Part shown: positions 51,605 to 60,097 of the stretch, piece by piece
How positions within the stretch are numbered: position 1 is the stretch's first letter
Layout: every line of letters begins with the position of its first letter
Assembly: GCF_017744015.1 (NCBI RefSeq)
Contig: NZ_JAGHRA010000008.1
Span: 62,001 to 126,000, forward strand
DNA from: Paracoccus sp. R12_2
GTDB taxonomy: Bacteria > Pseudomonadota > Alphaproteobacteria > Rhodobacterales > Rhodobacteraceae
DNA length: 64,000 nucleotides
Reading direction: 5' to 3'
Program-made: the position numbers and the translations under genes
Notes under the pieces: generated by a model
The model's input: the letters and a program-made list of their open reading frames with translations, nothing else
Database searches by the model: none
What the model was told of the DNA's origin: nothing

Positions 51605-52504
51605 ATGCGCAACGTCGATGGAATGTTCGGTTTTCGGGATATCGACATCATCCGCGCGATTGTGCGCCATGGTGGGTTCAGGGCCGCCTCGGATGCGACG
51701 GGGCTGGCGCAATCGGCTATTTCGCGTCGGGTCAGGCACCTGGAAAGCCGCATGGGGATCACGATCTTCGAACGTGACGGACGCGGTGTGCGGCTGACTG
51801 CCGCCGGACGGCGTCTGGTTGAAGAGGCAGAGATCCTGATGGCGCAACGCGACAGGATCCTTGGTGAACTGACCCAGGGCGTGATGGCGGGGGTCGTCAG
51901 GCTGGGCGTTGCCGAGACGATGACCCACACGATCCTGCCCCGCCTGCTGACCGATCTGCGCGCGCGGCACCCGCAGCTGCGTTTCGAGATATCGGTCGAT
52001 ACCTCGGAACAGATGGCGCAGATGCTGTCCGGCGACGATCTGGATGTGGCGATCATGATGCGCGATCAGGCGCCGCGCGGCATCCATATGACACCGTTGC
52101 CGCCCGTGACGCTTGGATGGTTCGCGTCCCCGGTGCATTTTTCGCTGCCAAGCCCGGCTGGGATCGACGATCTGGCGGCGCAACCCATCGTGTCCTTTCC
52201 CAAGACGACGCTGCCGCACAGGCGGGTGCTTGATCTTCTGTCCCCTGGCCGCAGGCAGGCGGTCGCCGTTCACGGATCGGCCTCGCTTGCCACGGTCCTG
52301 CACCTTGTCGGCCAGGGATTCGGCATCGGGACCATTCCGCATGACATCGTCCGGGCATGGCCGCATGCCGGCATCGAAGAGATCAGGACCCGGCCCGAGG
52401 CGCGCTTGCCGGATCTGGACTTCGCCATCTGCTACATGCCGGAACGGAATGACGAAATTGGCCGGGAACTGACCCGCGCCGCCATCGAGGCGGGGTCCAA
52501 TTGA
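51605..52504 (+). CDS. LysR-family transcriptional regulator
   Basis: A 299-residue regulator. The helix-turn-helix is DIDIIRAIVRHGGFRAASDATGLAQSAISRRVRHLESRMG, then FERDGRGVRLTAAG. The effector domain begins GVVRLGVAETMTHTILPRLLTDL. It is oriented toward the D-glutamate-cyclase/TRAP/Pxp operon, 93 bp ahead, and is its likely regulator. In that gap ATCAA and TTGAT (52517-52521, 52542-52546) form a loose dyad, a candidate binding site. The 229-bp gap on the other side, toward the adhesin gene, is AT-rich and shows no clear gene. Confidence 0.9.
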   Translation: MRNVDGMFGFRDIDIIRAIVRHGGFRAASDATGLAQSAISRRVRHLESRMGITIFERDGRGVRLTAAGRRLVEEAEILMAQRDRILGELTQGVMAGVVRLGVAETMTHTILPRLLTDLRARHPQLRFEISVDTSEQMAQMLSGDDLDVAIMMRDQAPRGIHMTPLPPVTLGWFASPVHFSLPSPAGIDDLAAQPIVSFPKTTLPHRRVLDLLSPGRRQAVAVHGSASLATVLHLVGQGFGIGTIPHDIVRAWPHAGIEEIRTRPEARLPDLDFAICYMPERNDEIGRELTRAAIEAGSN

Positions 52505-52597
52505 TGCCGAAATCAGATCAATACTGGCTATTAATGAACTGTTGATTAGATATGACATTTTGCAGTTTCCTTGTATGAACGACAAGGAGATCTGGCG

Positions 52598-53413
52598 ATG
52601 CCCTGCACCCCGAACGCCGTGCCCTCACCGCGCGATCTGCGCGAACAGATCCGCAGCGGTGGCTTTGCGGGGCCGACGGCGGGCATGGGCGGGGATGCGC
52701 TGCAGGCCAATATCGTCATCCTTCCCGGCGCCGAAGCCGCCGACTTTCTGCGTTTCTGCCAGTCGAACCCGCGGCCGTGCCCGCTGCTTGCGGTGGGTGC
52801 GCCGGGCGATCCGGCGCTGCCTTCACTGGGTGAGGGGATCGACCTGCGTCACGATGTGCCACGCTATCGCGTCTGGCGGCACGGCGAACTGACCGATGAG
52901 CCTTCGCAGATCGCCGATCTGTGGCAGGATGACATGGTGTCATTCGCGCTGGGATGTTCCTTCAGCTTCGAGGATGCGCTGACCCGTGCGGGCATCCCCG
53001 TCCGGCATCAGGATGCGGGGCGAAACGTGCCGATGTATCGCACCAGCCTTGCGACACGTCCGGCAGGCCGTTTCGGCGGGCCGGTCGTGGTCAGCCTGCG
53101 TCCGATGCCCGCGGCGGACGCGATCGAGGCCGTGCAGATCTGCGCCCGGATGCCATTGGCCCATGGCGCGCCGATCCATCTGGGCGATCCCGCGCAGATC
53201 GGCATCGCCGACGTCATGGCCCCCGACTACGGCGACGCGCCGGATATCAGGCCCGGCGATATTCCCGTCTTCTGGGCCTGCGGCGTCACTCCGCAGGCGG
53301 CGATGGTCTCGGCCCGTCCGGCGCTTGCGATCACGCACGCACCCGGCCACATGCTGGTCACCGACATCCCGGCCAGTCGCGCAGAGGCGCGGCTGACCGG
53401 CGTAAACCAATAA
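52598..53413 (+). CDS. D-glutamate cyclase/putative hydro-lyase family protein (DUF1445)
   Basis: A 271-residue product. [70 protein letters not shown] and the late [14 protein letters not shown] plus [13 protein letters not shown] are hallmarks of the DUF1445 family, whose mammalian member converts D-glutamate to 5-oxo-D-proline. Bacterial members are usually called putative hydro-lyases. Here it precedes a TRAP transporter and all three 5-oxoprolinase subunits, which favours a role in the glutamate/5-oxoproline interconversion. I chose the ATG at 52598, preceded by AAGGAGA. Confidence 0.88.
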   Translation: MPCTPNAVPSPRDLREQIRSGGFAGPTAGMGGDALQANIVILPGAEAADFLRFCQSNPRPCPLLAVGAPGDPALPSLGEGIDLRHDVPRYRVWRHGELTDEPSQIADLWQDDMVSFALGCSFSFEDALTRAGIPVRHQDAGRNVPMYRTSLATRPAGRFGGPVVVSLRPMPAADAIEAVQICARMPLAHGAPIHLGDPAQIGIADVMAPDYGDAPDIRPGDIPVFWACGVTPQAAMVSARPALAITHAPGHMLVTDIPASRAEARLTGVNQ

Positions 53414-53434
53414 AGAATCAACAGGAGAGAAACG

Positions 53435-54469
53435 ATGAAACGCACCACCCTTGCCTTGCTGACCAGCTGTGCACTGCTGCCCGTGCCTGCGATGGCCGAA
53501 GAACTGGCTGTCGTCGGAAGCTGGTCGAACCTGCCGTTGTATCAGGATTTCGAGACCCCGTTCTGGACCGAAAAACTGCCCGAGATGACCGGCGGGGAAT
53601 TCACGGCGCAACTGACCAGCTTTGACCAGATGGGCATCGCCGGTTCGGATGTCTATCGGATGTTGGGCGACGGCGTCTTCGATGTCGGCTCGACCGTCGC
53701 TGACTATACCGTGGGCGATGCGCCGGAACTTGAGGGTCTGGACGTGCCGCTGGTCGCCACCACGCCCGCCGAAGCCCGCGCGATGGTCGAGGCCGCCCGC
53801 CCGATGGTAGACGACATCATGCGGGATCGCTTTGGCGCCGAGGTGCTGGGCATCGCGCCCTATCCGCCGCAAGTCGTCTTCTGCAAGGGCGAGGTCGGGG
53901 CGCTGGCCGATCTTGAGGGCAAGAAGGTCCGTGGATCGGGCCGCATGACCACGAAATTTCTCGAGGCGCTGGGTGCCGAGGGCATCAATATCGCCTTCTC
54001 CGAGGTGCCCGGTTCGCTGGAACGCGGGGTGATCGACTGCGCGGTGACCGGTGCGGGGTCGGGATATTCCGCCGGATGGTGGGAAGTGTCGGACACGCTG
54101 ATGACGCTGCCGCTTGGCGGCTGGGATTCGGTCGTGATCGCCATGAACGCGGATCGCTTTGACGGGTTGTCCCAGGACCAGCAGCAGATGCTGAAATCCG
54201 CCGTTGCCGATGGGCTGGAAGGTCCGGCCTGGGACGCCGCCAAGGGCGGCCTGGAAAACGACATCGCCTGCCTGACGGGGCAGGGCGAGTGCGCCTCGGG
54301 CGAGGCGGCGTCGATGACGCTGGTCGAGCCGTCCGATGACGACGTCGCCGCCGCGCGGCAGATCCTGACCGACGACGTGCTGCCGGACTGGGCCGAACGT
54401 GCGGGCGACGAATGGGCCGCGCGCTGGAACGATTCCGTCGGCCAGGCCGTCGGCGTGTCGATCAAGTAG
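53435..54469 (+). CDS. TRAP transporter substrate-binding protein (DctP family)
   Basis: A 344-residue exported binding protein with signal peptide MKRTTLALLTSCALLPVPAMAE. LPEMTGGEFTAQLTSFDQMG, DLEGKKVRGSGRMTTKFLEALGAEGINIAFSEVPGSLERGVIDCAVTGAGSG are DctP landmarks, with R in KVRGSG as the expected carboxylate clamp. An unusual cysteine pair (C-L-T-G-Q-G-E-C region near residue 277) occurs late. The ligand is likely an acid such as 5-oxoproline or a glutamate derivative, judged only from the neighbours. Confidence 0.9.
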   Translation: MKRTTLALLTSCALLPVPAMAEELAVVGSWSNLPLYQDFETPFWTEKLPEMTGGEFTAQLTSFDQMGIAGSDVYRMLGDGVFDVGSTVADYTVGDAPELEGLDVPLVATTPAEARAMVEAARPMVDDIMRDRFGAEVLGIAPYPPQVVFCKGEVGALADLEGKKVRGSGRMTTKFLEALGAEGINIAFSEVPGSLERGVIDCAVTGAGSGYSAGWWEVSDTLMTLPLGGWDSVVIAMNADRFDGLSQDQQQMLKSAVADGLEGPAWDAAKGGLENDIACLTGQGECASGEAASMTLVEPSDDDVAAARQILTDDVLPDWAERAGDEWAARWNDSVGQAVGVSIK

Positions 54470-54485
54470 GTCAGGACAAGCCGCC

Positions 54486-55031
54486 ATGACCGATCGACTG
54501 CATGACGCGCTGGGACGCGCCAACCGCATCGTCGCGCTGATCCTTGGGGTCGCGCTTCTGCTGACCGTCGTCTTCATCCTGGCCGATGTGATCCTGCGCA
54601 AGTTCAGCCTGGGGTCGCTTGGCGGGTCGGACGAGGTGTCGGGCTATGTCATGGCGGCTGTTGCCAGCTGGGGGCTGGCCTGTGCGCTGGTGGAACGGGC
54701 GCATGTCCGTATCGACGTGCTGCGCCAGCGACTTGCGCCGCCGGCGCAGGCGGCGATGGATCTGTTCGCGATGATCGTCACCAACGGTGTCGTGCTGCTG
54801 ATCGCGTGGCATTGCTGGCCAGTGCTGCAAAAGACGCTGGAGCGGGGCTCGCGCGCGAACACGCCCTTGGAGACACCCTTGTGGATTCCGCAGGGGATCT
54901 GGTTCTCGGGCTGGCTGTGGTTCGCACTGACCGCGACGGCCCTCAGCCTGATCGGAGTGTTCCATCTTGCCGCGCGCCGCCGTCAGGAATTCGACGCGGC
55001 AATCGGCATGGGATCGGAGTTGGACGAATGA
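54486..55031 (+). CDS. TRAP transporter small permease (DctQ family)
   Basis: A 181-residue protein with four hydrophobic segments. VVFILADVILRKFSLGSLGGSDEVSGYVMAAVASWGLACALVERAHVRIDVLRQRL is the DctQ core (HVRID). I chose the ATG at 54486 after the DctP stop. It overlaps the DctM start by ATGA. It scaffolds the large permease in the inner membrane. Confidence 0.88.
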   Translation: MTDRLHDALGRANRIVALILGVALLLTVVFILADVILRKFSLGSLGGSDEVSGYVMAAVASWGLACALVERAHVRIDVLRQRLAPPAQAAMDLFAMIVTNGVVLLIAWHCWPVLQKTLERGSRANTPLETPLWIPQGIWFSGWLWFALTATALSLIGVFHLAARRRQEFDAAIGMGSELDE

Positions 55032-56311
55032 TCTGGACCGTTGCGATTTCCCTTCTGGGCCTGATGGCCCTGTCGATTCCGGTGGGCATCGTCCTGTTCA
55101 TTCTGGGCATCGGCGTGGGTGAGTTCTATTCCGCCTTCCCGCTGTTGCGCGGACTGGGTCAGGTGATCTGGTCGGCCTCGAACTCCTCGACGCTGATCGC
55201 CATACCGCTGTTCGTCCTTCTGGGCGAAATCCTGGTGCGGGGGGGCGTCGCGTCGCGGACCTATGCGGCGCTGGACAAATGGCTGTCCTGGCTGCCGGGT
55301 GGGCTGGTTCACGCGAACATCGCCACCGCGACGATGTTTTCGGCCACGTCGGGATCGTCGGTGGCGACGGCCGCGACGGTCGCGACCGTCGCCATGCCGC
55401 AGGCCGAAAAGCTGAACTATGATCCGCGGCTGTTTTCGGGCGCCATCGCGGCGGGTGGCACGCTTGGCATCCTGATCCCGCCGTCGATCAACCTGATCGT
55501 CTATGGGTTCCTGACCGAAACCTCGATCCCGCGACTGTTTTCGGCCGGGCTGATCCCGGGGCTGCTGATGGCGTTGGCCTTTATCGCAGTGACTGCGGCG
55601 ATCTGCGCCCTGCGGCCGCATCTTGGCGGTCAGACGCGCGGATTCAGCTGGGGTCAGCGGATGCGCAGCCTGATCCAGCTTGTGCCGATCGTGCTGCTGT
55701 TCGCCGTGGTCATCGGTTCGATCTATGCGGGCTGGGCCACGCCGACCGAAAGCGCCGCAATCGGCGTGGTGATGGCCGCGCTGATCGCGATCCTGTTGGG
55801 CGACGGCCTGGGTTCGCGCGCCCTTGGCCAGGCATTGCATGGCACGATCCGCATCTCTGCCATGATCATGCTTGTCGTGGCCGGTGCATCCTTCCTGAAT
55901 TTCGCGATGACGTCGGCCGGGCTGGGGCGGCAGCTGACCGAGATGATCGAGGGATCCGGCCTGTCGCCCTTCGGCACGCTGCTGCTGGTCATCGCGCTGT
56001 ATCTGGTGCTGGGCTTCTTCATCGAAACCCTGTCACTGATGGTCGCGACCATTCCGATCGTCGTGCCGATCATGGCGGGTCTGGGGTATGACAAGGTCTG
56101 GTTCGGCGTGCTGATGATCGTGCTGATCGAGATGGCGCTGATCACGCCGCCCGTGGGCCTCAACCTGTTCGTCGTGCAGGGCGCGCGCAAATCCGGGTCG
56201 ATCAACGATGTGATCATGGGTGCCATTCCCTATGTGCTGGTGATGATCTGCATGATCGCGGCGCTGATCGCCCTGCCGGGACTGGCGCTTTGGCTGCCTT
56301 CGATTCTGTAG
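55028..56311 (+). CDS. TRAP transporter large permease (DctM family)
   Basis: A 427-residue permease. ALSIPVGIVLFILGIGVGEFYSAFPLL, IAIPLFVLLGEILVRGGVASRTYAALD, IAAGGTLGILIPPSINLIVYGFLTETS and FGVLMIVLIEMALITPPVGLNLFVVQG are conserved DctM segments. I chose the ATG at 55028, overlapping dctQ; the longer reading begins inside dctQ. Unlike the 29-kb TRAP operon, no hairpin separates its binding-protein and permease genes. Confidence 0.92.
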   Translation: MIWTVAISLLGLMALSIPVGIVLFILGIGVGEFYSAFPLLRGLGQVIWSASNSSTLIAIPLFVLLGEILVRGGVASRTYAALDKWLSWLPGGLVHANIATATMFSATSGSSVATAATVATVAMPQAEKLNYDPRLFSGAIAAGGTLGILIPPSINLIVYGFLTETSIPRLFSAGLIPGLLMALAFIAVTAAICALRPHLGGQTRGFSWGQRMRSLIQLVPIVLLFAVVIGSIYAGWATPTESAAIGVVMAALIAILLGDGLGSRALGQALHGTIRISAMIMLVVAGASFLNFAMTSAGLGRQLTEMIEGSGLSPFGTLLLVIALYLVLGFFIETLSLMVATIPIVVPIMAGLGYDKVWFGVLMIVLIEMALITPPVGLNLFVVQGARKSGSINDVIMGAIPYVLVMICMIAALIALPGLALWLPSIL

Positions 56312-56326
56312 GAAAGGACCGAGTTC

Positions 56327-56995
56327 ATGCAATTCACCGTCAGCGGCAATGTGCTGGACCTGACCCCCGCCAATCTGATCATCGCGGGCTGGACCGGCCG
56401 CAACCAGGAGGCCATCCAGCATCATATCGACGAACTGGCCGCGCTGGGTGTCAAACCGCCCTCGGCCACGCCGCTGTTCTATCGCGTGGCAGCGTCGCTG
56501 CTGACCACGGCGGACGAAATCCAGGCGGTCGGCCCGGCCTCATCGGGCGAAGTCGAACCGATGATCATCCAGTACGGCGACCGCCGCTGGCTGGGGCTGG
56601 GCTCCGATCATACCGACCGCGCGCTTGAGGCGCATTCCGTCGCCATGTCGAAGCAGGTCTGCGCCAAACCCTGTGCGACCGATCTGTGGGACTGGGACAG
56701 TGTGGCCGACCGGCTGGAGGATCTGATCCTTGAAAGCTGGATCCACGAGGGCGGCGATTGGGTGGCCTACCAGTCCGGGACGCTTGCATCGATCCGGCCA
56801 TTGCAGGATCTGATCGACGGCGCGGGGCTGGATCGGCTGGCGCAAGGCGCGCCGGTGGCGATGATGTGCGGCACATTCGGTGCGATCGGCGGCGTGCGCG
56901 CCGCGACACGGTTCCGGATGCGGATGCGCGATGCGGTCACGGAACGGCAGATCGTCCACGAATACGCGACCCAAGTTCTGCCCGAGGTCGAATGA
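56327..56995 (+). CDS. DUF2848 family protein
   Basis: A 222-residue cytoplasmic protein. LIIAGWTGRNQEAIQHHIDELAALGVKPPSATPLFYRV, SSGEVEPMIIQYGDRRWLGLGSDHTDR and SKQVCAKPCATDLWDWDSV match DUF2848, a family of unknown function resembling the FAH-fold hydrolase/isomerases in its mix of Glu and His-Thr-Asp blocks. It lies between the TRAP genes and pxpB and overlaps pxpB, so it very likely serves the same substrate. One testable idea is an isomerase or racemase step feeding the L-specific oxoprolinase. Confidence 0.85.
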   Translation: MQFTVSGNVLDLTPANLIIAGWTGRNQEAIQHHIDELAALGVKPPSATPLFYRVAASLLTTADEIQAVGPASSGEVEPMIIQYGDRRWLGLGSDHTDRALEAHSVAMSKQVCAKPCATDLWDWDSVADRLEDLILESWIHEGGDWVAYQSGTLASIRPLQDLIDGAGLDRLAQGAPVAMMCGTFGAIGGVRAATRFRMRMRDAVTERQIVHEYATQVLPEVE

Positions 56996-57732
56996 CCGTC
57001 GCATCCACACCGCAGGTTCTGCCCGCTGGCGTTGATGGATTTCTGATCCGCTTCGCGCTGCGGCCCGACCCGCAGGCGATGGCTGCGGCGCAGGTCATGG
57101 CCCGGCAGCTTGAAACGGACACACCCGCTGGCGCGGTCGAGGTCGCGCCTGCGCTTGTATCGGTTCTGCTGCGCTTTGATCCGGCGCGTGTCGATCGCGA
57201 CGATCTGGCAAGGTCGCTGGCTTCCCGCGCGCGCGCCATTGCCGATCGCGCGCCCGATGCGCCCGATGCCCTGCGCCGCTGGACGATCCCGGCGGCGTTC
57301 GGGGGTGAACACGGCCCTGATCTGGCCGACGTGGCCGATAGATTGGGGTTGTCGCAACAACAGGCGATCGATCAGCTGTGCAACGCCGATCTGCATGTCC
57401 TGACCATCGGGTTCGCGCCGGGCCAGCCCTATATCGGACTGCTGCCCGAGGCATGGAACCTGCCACGCATGGCCGACCTCAACCCGCGCGTCCCTGCCGG
57501 CGCTGTGGTCGTGGCCGTGCGGCAGATCGTGATGTTCGGGGCGGAATCGGCGACCGGCTGGCGTCAGGTGGCGTGCAGCGGATTTCGGACTTTCGTGCCC
57601 GACCGCAATCCGCCGATGCCGTTGCGCGCCGGTGACGCGATCCGTTATCGGCCCGTGTCCGGTGACGAGATGCGGTCGCTGTCCAGTGCTGCGGATGGGC
57701 TGGGCGGTGCCGTGCTGGAGACGCTGGAATGA
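56992..57732 (+). CDS. pxpB: 5-oxoprolinase subunit PxpB (KipI-like)
   Basis: A 246-residue product of the allophanate hydrolase subunit 1/KipI family. PGQPYIGLLPEAWNLPRMADLNPRVPAGAVVVAVRQIVMFGAESATGWRQ is close to the family core FxPGFxYL...PR...P..VP.GSV.i...q.giYp..sPGGW. PxpABC hydrolyse 5-oxo-L-proline to L-glutamate with ATP. I chose the ATG at 56992, overlapping the DUF2848 stop, and the end overlaps pxpC. Confidence 0.9.
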   Translation: MTVASTPQVLPAGVDGFLIRFALRPDPQAMAAAQVMARQLETDTPAGAVEVAPALVSVLLRFDPARVDRDDLARSLASRARAIADRAPDAPDALRRWTIPAAFGGEHGPDLADVADRLGLSQQQAIDQLCNADLHVLTIGFAPGQPYIGLLPEAWNLPRMADLNPRVPAGAVVVAVRQIVMFGAESATGWRQVACSGFRTFVPDRNPPMPLRAGDAIRYRPVSGDEMRSLSSAADGLGGAVLETLE

Positions 57733-58748
57733 CCACCCTGACGATCAGGAAGGCGGATGGCATCCTGACGGTCCAGGACATGGGGCGTCCGGGTCATCTG
57801 GCGCAGGGGCTTTCGCGTGGCGGCGCGATGGACCGGCTGGCGCTGATCGAGGCAGCGGCCCTGCTGGGGGCCAAGTCCCCTCTGGCCGCGATCGAGATGG
57901 CTGGCGCCGGGGGGGGGCAGTTCTCGGTCTCTGCTCCGACGCGCATCGCGCTGACCGGTGCGCCGATGATCGCGACGCTGGATGGCGCGCCGCTGCGCTG
58001 GCACGCAAGCCATCTTGTTCTGCCCGAACAGGATCTGCGGATCGGCGCCCTGCAGGCTGGCGTGCATGGATATCTGACCCCAGCTGGTGGGCTGCAGACG
58101 CCTGCGTGGCTGGGCAGCCGGGCCGCCCATCTGACCATAGGCATCGGTGCCGCGCTGACTGCAGGCCAGACGCTGCCCTGTGGCGAAGATCCCGCGCCCG
58201 AAGCCCCGTCCCGGATCATCGAGGCAGAGGCACGGTTTCACGGCGGCGCGCTGCGCGTCATGGATGGTCCGCAGACCGCGCTGTTCGATGACGAGGTGCT
58301 TGATGCGTTCTACGCGACCGAATTCATCCGCGGCGGTCGCGGCAATCGCCAGGGGATTCAGCTTGACGCCGATGCCCGGTTCACGACGGATCATGCGGCG
58401 GGGCTGGCCTCCGACATGATCGGGCCGGGCGATCTGCAGATGACGGGCGACGGGCTGCCCTTTGTGCTGATGTCGGAATGTCAGACGATGGGCGGCTATC
58501 CCCGAATCGGTCAGATCATCCCCGCCGATCTGCCGCGCATGGCGCAGACCGCGCCGGGCGCGAGATTGCGGTTTCGACGATTGACACTGGAACAGGCAGC
58601 GTACTCGTATCGGGACCAGACCGACATGCTGCGCGAGGCAGCCGGACGGTGCCGCAACCTGATCCGCGATCCAGCGATGATCGCGGATCTGCTGTCCTAT
58701 CAACTGGTCGGCGGTGTGACCGCGGGCCGCGAACTGGAAGACGACTGA
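57729..58748 (+). CDS. pxpC: 5-oxoprolinase subunit PxpC (KipA-like, biotin-dependent carboxyltransferase-like)
   Basis: A 339-residue product of the allophanate hydrolase subunit 2 family. The start TIRKADGILTVQDMGRPGHLAQGLSRGGAMDRLALIEA is close to the family's vqD.GR.G....Gvp.sGamD, followed by IEMAGAGGG, and the late block is SECQTMGGYPRIGQII. It pairs with PxpB as the catalytic complex. ATGA and TGATG overlaps link it to pxpB and pxpA. Confidence 0.9.
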   Translation: MTTLTIRKADGILTVQDMGRPGHLAQGLSRGGAMDRLALIEAAALLGAKSPLAAIEMAGAGGGQFSVSAPTRIALTGAPMIATLDGAPLRWHASHLVLPEQDLRIGALQAGVHGYLTPAGGLQTPAWLGSRAAHLTIGIGAALTAGQTLPCGEDPAPEAPSRIIEAEARFHGGALRVMDGPQTALFDDEVLDAFYATEFIRGGRGNRQGIQLDADARFTTDHAAGLASDMIGPGDLQMTGDGLPFVLMSECQTMGGYPRIGQIIPADLPRMAQTAPGARLRFRRLTLEQAAYSYRDQTDMLREAAGRCRNLIRDPAMIADLLSYQLVGGVTAGRELEDD

Positions 58749-59503
58749 TGCAGATCGACCTGAATGCCGACATGGGCGAAAGCTATGGTGCTTGGTCCAT
58801 GGGAAACGATCGTGCGCTGCTGGATCTTGTGACCTCGGCGAATATCGCCTGCGGGTTTCATGCGGGCGATCCTGACGTGATGGCAAGGACGATGCGAATG
58901 GCGGTCGCGGCGGGGGTGGGGATCGGCGCGCATCCCGGTTTCCACGACCTTCAGGGGTTCGGACGCCGCCGCATCAGCCTGTCGGGCGATGAGCTTGGGA
59001 ACATGATCGCCTATCAGCTTGGTGCCGCGCGGGGTGTCGCGGCGCAATCGGGCGCACGGATCAGGCATCTGAAACTGCACGGTGCGCTGTCGAACATGGC
59101 GTCCGGCGACGCAGACATGGCGCGGGCCTGCTTTGCCGCCGCGTTGCGCGTCGATCCGGACCTGATCATCGTGGCATTGGCAGGCACCGCGATGGAGGCC
59201 GCCGCTCGCGATCTGGGCGCGACCGTCGCCGCCGAGATCTTTGCCGACCGCGCCTACGAGGATGACGGGTTCCTGGTCGATCGCAGCAAGCCCGGCGCGG
59301 TGTTGCACGATCCGACTGCTGCCGCGGACCGGATCATCGCCATGCTGCGCGACCAGTCGATCCACAGCGTGAACGGCAAGCGGATACCCTGCCGGATCGA
59401 TACGGTGTGCATTCATGGCGACGGTCCGGATGCGGTCGCATTCGCCAGCAGCCTGCGACAGACGCTGGGTGATGCCGGGATCAATCTCAACAGGTTCGGC
59501 TGA
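58748..59503 (+). CDS. pxpA: 5-oxoprolinase subunit PxpA (LamB/YcsF family)
   Basis: A 251-residue product. DLNADMGESYGAWSMGND, ANIACGFHAGDPDVMARTM and GIGAHPGFHDLQGFGRRRI form the acidic/His active site of the LamB/YcsF family; FADRAYEDDGFLVDRSKPGAVLHDP and VCIHGDGPDAVAFA are also conserved. It completes the PxpABC complex and ends the operon. The 153 bp after it contain a weak hairpin and then the CopG promoter region. Confidence 0.92.
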   Translation: MQIDLNADMGESYGAWSMGNDRALLDLVTSANIACGFHAGDPDVMARTMRMAVAAGVGIGAHPGFHDLQGFGRRRISLSGDELGNMIAYQLGAARGVAAQSGARIRHLKLHGALSNMASGDADMARACFAAALRVDPDLIIVALAGTAMEAAARDLGATVAAEIFADRAYEDDGFLVDRSKPGAVLHDPTAAADRIIAMLRDQSIHSVNGKRIPCRIDTVCIHGDGPDAVAFASSLRQTLGDAGINLNRFG

Positions 59504-59622
59504 CCTGCCGTCAGGCGGAACGGGGAAAACCCTTGGCACGGGAAAGTCGAGGATCGCCCGGACGCGCGACTGATAAAGAAATGATGGTCCTGTCTGCGCG
59601 GCCTTGTCAGTTGGCGAATATA

Positions 59623-59649
59623 CTCCATATACCATCCATGTGGATGGAG
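59623..59649. promoter_or_regulatory. Nested palindromes upstream of the CopG-family regulator
   Basis: Two nested inverted repeats lie 8-34 bases before the CopG start codon: CTCCAT (59623-59628) with ATGGAG (59644-59649), and CCATCC (59632-59637) with GGATGG (59642-59647). The position, at the likely promoter/leader of a small ribbon-helix-helix gene, suggests an autoregulatory operator. Confidence 0.45.
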
Positions 59650-59656
59650 AATTGTA

Positions 59657-60073
59657 ATGAGCAACATCAGACAGCTTCGCGACAAGACGCCGGAAAGCGA
59701 AAAGGTCACCCTTAATCTGGGCTTTGTCGATCTGGGCCGGATCGATCTTCTGGTGCAGGAAGGCTTCTATTCCAACCGCAGCGATTTCATTCGCACCGCG
59801 ATCCGCAACCAGCTGGACAGCCACGGAGAGGTCGTCGCCCGTTCGATCGAACGGCACACGATGGAACTGGGGCTGCACGACTATGGCCGGGTCGAGCTTG
59901 AGGCGCTGCGCGACGCTGGCGAAGTGCTGCACGTCAAGGTCGTCGGTCTGGCGCGCATCGCGTCCGACGTGACGCCCGAACTGGCACGCGCGGCCATCGG
60001 CTCGATCACCGTGCTGGGGGCGTTGCAGGCCAGCGCCGAGGTCAGGACGGCCCTGGCGGATCGCATCCGCTAG
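59657..60073 (+). CDS. CopG-family (ribbon-helix-helix) transcriptional regulator
   Basis: A 138-residue product. Residues 15-52 form the ribbon-helix-helix: EKVTLNLGFVDLGRIDLLVQEGFYSNRSDFIRTAIRNQLDSH, where the beta strand VTLNLGF contacts DNA and FYSNRSDFIRTAIR is the dimer helix. The C-terminal part (VLHVKVVGLARIASDVTPELARAAIGSITVLGALQAS) resembles no metal-binding NikR domain, since the His/Cys ligands are absent. It probably regulates itself and the esterase gene 24 bp downstream. Confidence 0.85.
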   Translation: MSNIRQLRDKTPESEKVTLNLGFVDLGRIDLLVQEGFYSNRSDFIRTAIRNQLDSHGEVVARSIERHTMELGLHDYGRVELEALRDAGEVLHVKVVGLARIASDVTPELARAAIGSITVLGALQASAEVRTALADRIR

Positions 60074-60097
60074 GCGAATTTCACAAGGAAACATGAC

